In this document: positions 23,845 through 30,440 of the stretch, one piece after another
Numbering within the stretch: the first letter of the stretch is position 1
Layout: each line of letters starts with the position of its first letter
From: Halopseudomonas pachastrellae
Lineage (GTDB): Bacteria; Pseudomonadota; Gammaproteobacteria; Pseudomonadales; Pseudomonadaceae
DNA: 64,000 nucleotides
Reading direction: 5' to 3'
Assembly (NCBI RefSeq): GCF_900114765.1
Contig: NZ_FOUD01000008.1
Coordinates: forward strand, 106,184 to 170,183
Program-made: the position numbers and the translations under genes
Notes under the pieces: generated by a model
Databases searched by the model: none
Seen by the model: the letters and a program-made list of their open reading frames with translations, nothing else
What the model was told of the DNA's origin: nothing

Positions 23845-24544
23845 TCTGCTGCTGGCCGCCGGCCTGCCGCTACTGACCCTTGCCTTCGTTGCCCTCGCCC
23901 GCCCGGACGTGCTGCGCAGCGATCAGGTCGAGATGCCTGCTGCCACCCTCGCTGCGGGCCAGGCTCGCCCTGCCGACTGGGCTACCCCGGTCGACCCGGC
24001 ACTGCGGCTCTACCGCATCGCGCCCAACCTGTACCGCAGCGCACTGCCAGATGGCGAAGATTTGCCGACCCTGCAGGCCCAGGGCATCAGTACCGTTATC
24101 AACTTCTACCAACGCAACGACGATTGGCTGAGCGGCAGCAACCTGACCGCCGTCCACGAGCCGCTGCACGCCGACCGGGTGACCGACACCGATGTCATTC
24201 GGGTGCTGCGTGAGATTCGCGCTGGTCAGCAACAAGGCAAGGTGCTGATCCATTGCAAACACGGCCAGAACCGCACCGGCCTGATGGCCGCCATGTACCG
24301 GATCGTGTTTGATGGCTGGAGCCGCGAGCAGGCCATGGCCGAAATGCTGGAGGGTGGCTTTGGCGACGGCGAACTGATGACCGATGCGGTCGGCTACCTC
24401 AACCGGGTGGATGTGGCTGCGGTGCGCGACGCCGTGGCTGAGGGCGAGTGCAGCACCAGCGCGCTGGCGTTGTGTCAGCTGCGTGCGCTATGGCAACGCG
24501 CCGACCCTGTGGCTGATCAACGTGTGGCCATGGACGCGGGCTGA
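23831..24544 (+). CDS. Dual-specificity/tyrosine phosphatase-like periplasmic protein
   Basis: A 237-residue protein. An N-terminal hydrophobic segment (about 4-23) acts as signal or anchor. LYRSALP is the typical entry motif, the P-loop HCKHGQNRTG holds C142 and R148, and an upstream Asp-containing segment (HADRVTDTDV) may give the general acid. Similar small phosphatases act on lipid phosphates or phosphotyrosine. The gene overlaps the PAP2 gene by 14 bases and ends the operon. Its location beside lipid enzymes favours a phospholipid substrate (inference). Confidence 0.85.
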   Translation: MKPRNLLLAAGLPLLTLAFVALARPDVLRSDQVEMPAATLAAGQARPADWATPVDPALRLYRIAPNLYRSALPDGEDLPTLQAQGISTVINFYQRNDDWLSGSNLTAVHEPLHADRVTDTDVIRVLREIRAGQQQGKVLIHCKHGQNRTGLMAAMYRIVFDGWSREQAMAEMLEGGFGDGELMTDAVGYLNRVDVAAVRDAVAEGECSTSALALCQLRALWQRADPVADQRVAMDAG

Positions 24545-24552
24545 CGCCTGCG

Positions 24553-25389
24553 TCATTCGCTCCCCTGCCAGATCAGCTCCCCGACAATCTGATCGGCCGG
24601 CACGCTGCCGAAATAGCGGCTGTCATTGGAGTTGTCGCGGTTATCGCCCAGGAAGAAGTAATGGCCAGCCGGCACCTTGAAGGTGCGAACCGCGCTCGGC
24701 GGGGCGTCATCCAGCTGCTGGATACGATAGCTTTGCGGGCCGTTGTCCTCACGGTAAACGTGCAGGCCCGCACCGGACAGCAATTCGGTACGCGGCAGCG
24801 TCTGGCCGTTGATCACAACCCCGTCCGGCGTCAGCGCAATAATGTCGCCCGGCAGGGCCATCAGGCGCTTGACGTACAGCACCTCGTGCCCCGGTGGATA
24901 AAACACATAGACCTGACCACGGCGCAGGCGCGCGGTATCCACATGGCCGCTGCCCGGCAGGCGCAGGCCAAACAGGCTGCGATGGGCAAAGCCCCACTTC
25001 TGGGCGATGAACAGGTCGCCTTCACGCAGGCCCGGGTACATGGAGGCAGACGGCACCGAGTAGGGCTCGTACAGATAGGTACGCGTACCCAGAATTAGCC
25101 CCATCAACAGCAGGTAAAGCCCGACCGGCACCCAGGCGCGGCAGTACCAGCGGCGTGGCTGCGCCGGGTCGTAGCGGCGCGCAATCAACGCCGCATGCAG
25201 TGGGCACAACAGGCTGAACAGCAGTGTCAGCGCCCAGCCGAAGTACCAGTCCACCCCGGCGCACACCAAGCTGGCGACTAGGTACAGCCAGAACAGCCCT
25301 GGCCGGTTGACGTACAGGAAGACAAAGGGCTGCAGGAAGATGCCCAGCACCACGCTGAGCCAGACTCTGGGGGACCACGATGCCGGCAC
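24553..25389 (-). CDS. lepB: Signal peptidase I (S26) with extended membrane region
   Basis: A 278-residue peptidase. Several N-terminal membrane helices (to about residue 105) precede the catalytic domain. The Ser is in EPYSVPSASMYPG (S116), the general-base Lys in YVKRLMALPGD, and GDNRDNSNDSRYFG is the signature box. It removes signal peptides at the periplasmic face. I chose GTG at 25389 because AAGGAG lies five bases upstream; a TTG at 25416 has no such support. The gene is isolated, without the usual lepA/rnc partners, so it may be a second, accessory signal peptidase. Confidence 0.85.
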   Translation of the reverse strand: MPASWSPRVWLSVVLGIFLQPFVFLYVNRPGLFWLYLVASLVCAGVDWYFGWALTLLFSLLCPLHAALIARRYDPAQPRRWYCRAWVPVGLYLLLMGLILGTRTYLYEPYSVPSASMYPGLREGDLFIAQKWGFAHRSLFGLRLPGSGHVDTARLRRGQVYVFYPPGHEVLYVKRLMALPGDIIALTPDGVVINGQTLPRTELLSGAGLHVYREDNGPQSYRIQQLDDAPPSAVRTFKVPAGHYFFLGDNRDNSNDSRYFGSVPADQIVGELIWQGSE

Positions 25390-25449
25390 AACCACTCCTT
25401 GGAAAGCGGGCCCCAACGGCCCAATTCGAGGTTGGACCGCGACTCGTCC

Positions 25450-25996
25450 TCAGGGTTGCAGCTGACGACGATCCAGCGGGCCAAAACGCTCCGCGTAGAT
25501 CTGACTTGCCCAGTCAATGAACACCCGCACCCGCCTGGACTGCTGGCGATGGCGCGGATACAGCGCGTGCACCGGCAAGCCGGGGCTCGGATACGCCGCC
25601 AGCACCTCGACCAGCTCGCCACTGGCCAGTTGCCGTTCGACCCGGTAACGCGGTAATTGAATCAGGCCACAGCCACGCAGGGCGCAGGCCAGATAGCTGT
25701 CAGCGTGATTGACGTCGATGCGGCTGGCCAGCTCAACCCGCCGCAGCGCGCCGTCGACCAGAAACTCGAAGGGGTAGCGGCGATCCTGATGACTGGCAAA
25801 AAAGCCGACTGCCAGATGCTCGGTCAGCGCATCCGGGTGCTGCGGACGGCCAAAGCGCTGCAGATACGCCGGGCTGGCGCAGGTTACCTCGGGGATCAGC
25901 GCCAGCGGCTTCGCGCTCAGGGACGAATTCTCCGGCATGCCGCTGCGAATCACGCAGTCGACCCCCTCGGCCACCAGGTCTACCAGTCGGTCGCCG
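25450..25996 (-). pseudogene. LysR-family regulator remnant, N-terminal DNA-binding part missing
   Basis: The C-terminal effector domain is intact from about GDRLVDLVAEGVDCVIRSG to the stop at 25450, including HADSYLACALRGCGLIQLP. The helix-turn-helix and linker are absent: just upstream the reading frame enters antisense sequence of an SDR gene. The open frame can be read back to 26112, but those residues have no LysR resemblance. The remnant cannot bind DNA as a normal LysR protein. Confidence 0.8.
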
Positions 25997-26478
25997 CGAT
26001 CGTCCACAACGCCGGCATTCTGCCGATGGCCAACATCGCTCTGGAGCACCTTGAGTCCTTCGATCAATGTGTGGCGGTTAACCTGCGCAGCACCTTTCTG
26101 CTGATGGGCCACGCCCGCGAACAGCTCAGTGAGGGCGGCCGTTTTGTCACGCTGTCCAGCAGCGTGCTGGCGCGTAACTTCCCGGGGTACGGGCCCTACA
26201 TTGCCTCAAAGGCAGGGGTTGAGGGGCTGGTTCGGGTATTCGCCAACGAGTTGCGCGGCCGCCAGATAACCGCCAACGCAGTCGCCCCGGGGCCGGTAGC
26301 GACCGAGCTGTTCTTCAAGGGGAAAACGCCGGAGCAGATCGCCCAGCTGGCGGCGATGAACCCGCTGGAGCGCCTGGGCGAGCCGGAGGATATCGCCAAC
26401 ACCGTGGCCTTTCTCTGCAGCAAGGACGGCGGCTGGGTCAACGGTCAGGTGCTGCGCGCCAACGGCGGTTTTGCCTAG
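25997..26478 (+). pseudogene. SDR-family oxidoreductase remnant, N-terminal cofactor region missing
   Basis: The open sequence starts at about AIVHNAGILPMANI and runs to the normal C-terminus (LRANGGFA, stop at 26478). It keeps SSSV, the catalytic YxxxK (YIASK) and the C-terminal VAPGPVATELFF segment, but lacks the TGxxxGIG cofactor motif and the first about 85 residues. Upstream bases belong to the divergent LysR remnant. LysR/SDR genes are often a divergent pair, so a deletion that removed the intergenic region and both 5' ends explains the arrangement. The junction position is approximate. Confidence 0.8.
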
Positions 26479-26861
26479 CCAGCCCCCTTTTCGAGGCGAT
26501 AGATAAGCACGCAGAGCAGCAACGGCGGCAAATTGCTTGTCACCGGGTTGAACGCCCCGATCAGCAGCATCGGGGCGAACAGCGCCACATAACCAAGCAG
26601 CCCGACCAGTCCGGCGGCGGCGGCGAGTACCGGCCAGCGGCCGAACCAGCCAAACAGAATCAGCAGCCCAAGCAACACTTCAGCCACGCCGGCCAGTGGC
26701 GAGATGACCTGCGCGTTCAACCCCAGACCAGCCGCATCGACCATCTGCACCTCAACCGGGCTGAGAAACAGCAACTTGGGCACCAGACCGTGATAGATGA
26801 AGACAAACGCCAGCATCCAGCGACACCAGCGGGCCAGCTTCAGCGACTCACCGCTACTCAT
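26475..26861 (-). CDS. DoxX-like small membrane protein
   Basis: A 128-residue protein with four hydrophobic helices (RWMLAFVFIYHGLVPKLLFL, AEVLLGLLILFGWFGRW and two more), typical of the DoxX_3 group. The function of the family is unclear. Its stop overlaps the SDR remnant's stop by three bases (convergent). The ATG at 26861 overlaps the upstream DUF393 stop by eight bases, so they are likely co-translated. Confidence 0.8.
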   Translation of the reverse strand: MSSGESLKLARWCRWMLAFVFIYHGLVPKLLFLSPVEVQMVDAAGLGLNAQVISPLAGVAEVLLGLLILFGWFGRWPVLAAAAGLVGLLGYVALFAPMLLIGAFNPVTSNLPPLLLCVLIYRLEKGAG

Positions 26862-27264
26862 CGACAAAACGCCCGGCGTGATCGGCTGACGGCAGCTGGC
26901 ACAGCTCGTATCGGCCGAACAGCCGGTAGCGATTCAGCGCAATGCGGTCGTACAACCAGTCGCGCAGCGGGCGCGGAATCAGCCGAAATACCAGCAAGCC
27001 GCGCCACGGCCAGCCAAGCCGGTTCATGACGAAGAAGAAGGCGGCGCTCTTCTCGAAGCAGCGCTCGCCATCGCTCACCAACATGGTTTCAAAGGTATCG
27101 GTCGGATAGCCGTGTTGCCCCAGCAGCCGCTGCCCAGCAGCCGACTGCACGCTGCAGAGCCGGAAGCGATGCTCAGTGTCGTGCTCGATGATGAAATTGG
27201 CCCAGGCGCTGCAGAGCTTGCAGACCCCATCGAACAGAATCACCGGCCCCTCGGCCACGCTCAT
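26854..27264 (-). CDS. DUF393 thiol-disulfide oxidoreductase-like protein (DCC family)
   Basis: A 136-residue protein. ILFDGVCKLCSAWANFI holds the CxxC motif that names the DCC family, followed by FRLCSVQS and a C-terminal RYRLFGRYELCQLP. The family looks thioredoxin-like but has little biochemical description. It is 11 bp after the RDD-family gene and overlaps the DoxX gene, forming a three-gene cluster of small membrane-associated functions. Confidence 0.88.
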   Translation of the reverse strand: MSVAEGPVILFDGVCKLCSAWANFIIEHDTEHRFRLCSVQSAAGQRLLGQHGYPTDTFETMLVSDGERCFEKSAAFFFVMNRLGWPWRGLLVFRLIPRPLRDWLYDRIALNRYRLFGRYELCQLPSADHAGRFVDE

Positions 27265-27275
27265 GCTTGCGTCCC

Positions 27276-27728
27276 TTACCCTCGGCCTTCGAAGCGCACC
27301 GGCTCACGGGGCTCGACGATCACCACACTGCCGCCAATCTTGTCGTGCCAACCCTGCTTGCGTGAATCAAAGGCCACCCAGAGAAAGCCCAGACACAACG
27401 GCAAGGCAGACACGAAATAACCGATATAGCGCAGCACACACTGGCCCAGCGGCAGTGGCTCGCCAGTGCGCGCATCAACCACCCGCAGACGCAGCAACAT
27501 CTTGCCCGGCGTACCAAGAAAGCGGCGCCAGAACCAGAGCGTGGCGATAAAGGGCACAACGTAGCTGAGCAACACATCCCAGACGCCGTGCACCATGGTT
27601 TCATCGATCCAGTAGCTTTCACCGTAGATCAGCGCCAGCGGCACCATCAGGATCAGCCCGAAAATCACAGAATCAATAATGGTTGCGCCGAAACGCAGCC
27701 AGAAACCGGCGTATTGGGGTTCGTTCAT
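27276..27728 (-). CDS. RDD-family membrane protein
   Basis: A 150-residue protein with the RDD signature near the N-terminus (YAGFWLRFGATIIDSVIF) and at the centre (GTPGKMLLRLRVVDARTG), and three hydrophobic stretches. Function is generally unknown; some family members are proposed ion transporters. It is the first gene of a cluster with the DUF393 and DoxX genes. No signal peptide. Confidence 0.88.
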   Translation of the reverse strand: MNEPQYAGFWLRFGATIIDSVIFGLILMVPLALIYGESYWIDETMVHGVWDVLLSYVVPFIATLWFWRRFLGTPGKMLLRLRVVDARTGEPLPLGQCVLRYIGYFVSALPLCLGFLWVAFDSRKQGWHDKIGGSVVIVEPREPVRFEGRG

Positions 27729-27799
27729 GGTCAGTCCCTTGGGCAGATGAGAATCCCGCGAGCATATCAGGCTTGGCCTGCGGCGTGGGCCGGCCGAGC

Positions 27800-28258
27800 T
27801 TAATCTGTGAGCGTCATGGCGTAATGGAAAAAGACCTCATCACGGACCCAGCCGGTCGACTCGTAAAGCCGCTGGGCAGGCGTATTGGTGATCGCCGTCG
27901 CCAGCTCCATACGCACTGCACCGCGAGCCTTGGCCTGCTGCCCGGCAGCCGTCAGCAACTGCTCCGCAATGCCCTGACGACGAAAGTCAGCGGCAACAAA
28001 CAGATCGTAAAGCACGCAAATCGGCGCCATATCCACCGAACAGAAGGTCGGGTACAGCTGGCAGAAGCCCACCAGCTGGCCATCAGCAGTCTCTGCCATA
28101 AGCACCACAGACTCGCCGTTCTGCAAGCGGGCTTGCAGGTAGGCAATTGCCCCGGGCAGATCGGCAGCTTGCTCGTAGAACTGGCGGTACAGATCAAACA
28201 GCACTCCTACCCGCTCGGCGTCGGCCGGGGCGGCGAGGGTTACGCGCGTGTTAGTCAA
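27800..28258 (-). CDS. GNAT-family acetyltransferase
   Basis: A 152-residue protein. The acetyl-CoA-binding motif A is visible as CVLYDLFVAADFRRQGIAEQLL, with the Q/RxxG turn RRQGIA, and motif B as ANTPAQRLYESTGWV-like sequence. Small N-acetyltransferases of this type have varied substrates. It follows the second InaA-type gene by 14 bp and could be co-transcribed with it. Confidence 0.88.
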   Translation of the reverse strand: MTNTRVTLAAPADAERVGVLFDLYRQFYEQAADLPGAIAYLQARLQNGESVVLMAETADGQLVGFCQLYPTFCSVDMAPICVLYDLFVAADFRRQGIAEQLLTAAGQQAKARGAVRMELATAITNTPAQRLYESTGWVRDEVFFHYAMTLTD

Positions 28259-28272
28259 CGACAGGGCCGCGC

Positions 28273-28986
28273 TCAGGCCTGATGCGGCCGAACCGGCGTC
28301 TTGCGACCCAGCAGGCGTTCGCTGGGCAGGATCTCAGCCACCTGGCGATAATCCTCCAGCAACTGGAACCAGTCCGCCTCGGGCATCGGCCCTCGGTGGC
28401 GATACAGTTGCTTCAAGTCGTGGCGCACGGCGGCGCTGCGGCGCCAGCGGCGGCGACATTTCTCTAGGTCAAGCAGCGCGATTTCCACCCCTCGGCTGCG
28501 TACCCGGATGAAGATGTGTTTGGAGTACAGGCAACCGTGCTGCAGCCCGGCGTTATGCGCCAAGCTCAGGCAGCTGGCCAGCTCGCGCAACAGATGGCGG
28601 TGCACGGCTTCGCCATGCTGCGCTCTGGCATCGCTGGCATACCACTCATCGAGACTGATGAAATCACGCAGTTCTTCGGTCACCAGCAACCCCTGCCACT
28701 GGCCCTGATGCTTGCGCGCACCCGCAAAGCGGATCTGCGGCACACGCACACCGGCGGAACGATAAGCCTCCAATGCCCAGGCTTCACGCACCACAGTGGG
28801 ACGTCCAAGGGGATAACGCAGCGAGCGGCTGAGATGGCCGGTCTGGCGTTTGAGATACAGGGTGGGATCTTGATCGGTCAGCCGCTGAACGCCGCTGTTG
28901 CCGTCGCGGCGCTCGTTGGGCTCTTCTACCCAGTCGCCCTCGCGGGCCCACCAATCACTGAACGCGGGATGCGTCTTGTCTACCAT
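28273..28986 (-). CDS. InaA/WaaP-family kinase-like protein, second copy
   Basis: A 237-residue paralogue of the 17563-18273 protein. Matching landmarks are GRPTVVREAWALEAY, HQGQWQGLLVTEELRDF, HGCLYSKHIFIRV and ALLDLEKCRRRW. The start at 28986 is preceded by GAGG nine bases upstream; 37 further upstream codons lack any similarity to the paralogue. This copy is not in the ColRS-like operon and lies beside a GNAT gene, suggesting a separately controlled role in envelope modification (inference). Confidence 0.83.
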   Translation of the reverse strand: MVDKTHPAFSDWWAREGDWVEEPNERRDGNSGVQRLTDQDPTLYLKRQTGHLSRSLRYPLGRPTVVREAWALEAYRSAGVRVPQIRFAGARKHQGQWQGLLVTEELRDFISLDEWYASDARAQHGEAVHRHLLRELASCLSLAHNAGLQHGCLYSKHIFIRVRSRGVEIALLDLEKCRRRWRRSAAVRHDLKQLYRHRGPMPEADWFQLLEDYRQVAEILPSERLLGRKTPVRPHQA

Positions 28987-29164
28987 CTTGTCATGCCTCG
29001 CTGTCGTCACGCACTGTCTGACGTCGAACTGCAAAGACTGCGCCAGTGGGACAGGTGATTTTTTATAAACGCAAATCACCTTACCCACTAATGCCACGTG
29101 TGGTCAAAACAAATACTTCAGCCGCGATCATCGGCGAACGAGCTGACTAGCGCCAGGAGCGTGT

Positions 29165-30265
29165 TCAACCGCGCAAATCGTACATCGCCTTCTCGCCCAG
29201 CGCGTGCCAGGCCTGAATGCGCTCGCGGAAGGCCTGCATGGAATCCCAGACCTCACGGTTAAGCGGGTCCATCGCGGCGGTTTCTTCCAGCACATCGCCG
29301 CTGATGTCGCGCAGGCGGTCGAGCACCGAGTCAGGCAGGCGACGCAGTTGTACGCCATGCTCATTGACCAGCGTATGCAGGGCCTCGGCGTTGCGGCGGC
29401 CGTACTCGTCCAGCATGGCCTGGTTGGTTGAACGCGCGGCCTCGATGACGATGGCGCGCAGGTCATCCGGCAGTTCGGCGAGCTTCTGCTTGTTGACCGT
29501 CAGCTCCAGCACGGCGCAGGGCTCCTGCCAGCCGGGGTAGTAGTAGTACTTGGCCGCCTGATACAGGCCGAAAGCCAAGTCGTTGTAGGGGCTGACCCAG
29601 TCGCTGGCGTCGATCACGCCGGTCTGCAGCGAGGTAAAGATTTCGCTGCCGGGCAGGTTGACGGTGGTAGCGCCGGCTCGCGCCAGCACTTCGCCGCCAA
29701 AGCCGGGCATGCGGATTTTCAGGCCCTGCAGGTCGTCCAGGCTGTTGATTTCCTTGTTGAACCAGCCGGCCATCTGCACGCCGGTGTTACCACAGGGCAA
29801 AGGCACTACACCCAGCGGATCATAGGCCTTCTGCCACAACTCCAGCCCGCCGCCTTCGTACAACCAGGCGTTCATTTCCTGGGCATTCATGCCAAAGGGC
29901 ACGGCGGTGAAGAAAGGGGCTGCAGCGCTCTTGCCCTTCCAGTAGTAGGCCGCGCTGTGGCCCAACTCGGCGGTACCGCTGGAGACCGCATCAAAGACTT
30001 CCAGCGCCGGTACCAGTGCACCAGCGGCAAACACCTGAATGCTCAAACGGCCATTGGACAGACGCGCCACCGTGTCGGCAAAACGCTGGGCGGTGGTGCC
30101 CAGACCGGGGAAGTTCTCCGGCCAGGAGGTAACCATTTTCCAGCGAAAACGCTGCTCCGGCGCACCACTCGCCTCACCCGCCGGCGCACTGTCATCCTTG
30201 CACCCAGCCAGCGCCACCGCCCCAAGACCAAGGCCAGCAGCGGTCAGTAAATTACGTCTATCCAT
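29165..30265 (-). CDS. TRAP transporter substrate-binding lipoprotein (DctP/TakP-like)
   Basis: A 366-residue binding protein. The leader DRRNLLTAAGLGLGAVALAGC combines a twin-arginine-like RR with a lipobox (LAGC), so Tat export and lipidation are plausible. The mature part has the DctP pattern (SWPENFPGLGTTAQRFADTV, LKIRMPGFGGEVLARAGA, GVIDASDWVSPYNDLAFGLY). The tryptophan/tyrosine-rich core resembles keto-acid-binding TakP proteins. No permease is adjacent; the only TRAP permease pair in the window is at 13.1-15.0 kb. Confidence 0.9.
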   Translation of the reverse strand: MDRRNLLTAAGLGLGAVALAGCKDDSAPAGEASGAPEQRFRWKMVTSWPENFPGLGTTAQRFADTVARLSNGRLSIQVFAAGALVPALEVFDAVSSGTAELGHSAAYYWKGKSAAAPFFTAVPFGMNAQEMNAWLYEGGGLELWQKAYDPLGVVPLPCGNTGVQMAGWFNKEINSLDDLQGLKIRMPGFGGEVLARAGATTVNLPGSEIFTSLQTGVIDASDWVSPYNDLAFGLYQAAKYYYYPGWQEPCAVLELTVNKQKLAELPDDLRAIVIEAARSTNQAMLDEYGRRNAEALHTLVNEHGVQLRRLPDSVLDRLRDISGDVLEETAAMDPLNREVWDSMQAFRERIQAWHALGEKAMYDLRG

Positions 30266-30290
30266 TTGCTCTTGTCTCTCGTCAGGTCGG

Positions 30291-30338
30291 AAGCTAGAAG
30301 CTAGAAGCTAGAAGCTAGAAGCTAGAAGCTAGAAGCTA
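30291..30338. repeat. Tandem 7-bp repeat, unit AAGCTAG, about 6.9 copies
   Basis: AAGCTAG repeats head-to-tail without interruption for 48 bases between the binding-protein gene and uvrD. GCTTCCAGC/GCTTTCAGC-like variants continue to about 30415. There are no spacers, so it is a microsatellite-type array prone to length change. Confidence 0.95.
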
Positions 30339-30415
30339 ATGATGTGCTGGGTCAGGCCCTGGCGGTCAAGCCGGCGGCGTACTGCTTTCAGCTTTCAGCC
30401 TCCAGCTTCCAGCCG

Positions 30416-30440
30416 CTGCAGCCGCCTAAAGCGGCTGCAG
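30416..30440 (-). terminator. Hairpin overlapping the uvrD stop codon
   Basis: A perfect ten-base-pair stem CTGCAGCCGC / GCGGCTGCAG with a five-base loop holding the uvrD stop (CTA on the plus strand). It lacks a T-run, so it may act on RNA stability as much as on termination. Confidence 0.6.

Noticed and set aside
25657..25990. Upstream extension of the SDR frame as a real N-terminus
   Set aside because: The codons are antisense to the LysR effector domain and lack the TGxxxGIG motif.
26001..26112. Extension of the LysR frame toward 26112 as a real N-terminus
   Set aside because: These residues are antisense to the SDR remnant and have no helix-turn-helix similarity.
30291..30338. CRISPR-like array
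   Set aside because: The unit is seven bases with no spacers, so it is a simple tandem repeat.
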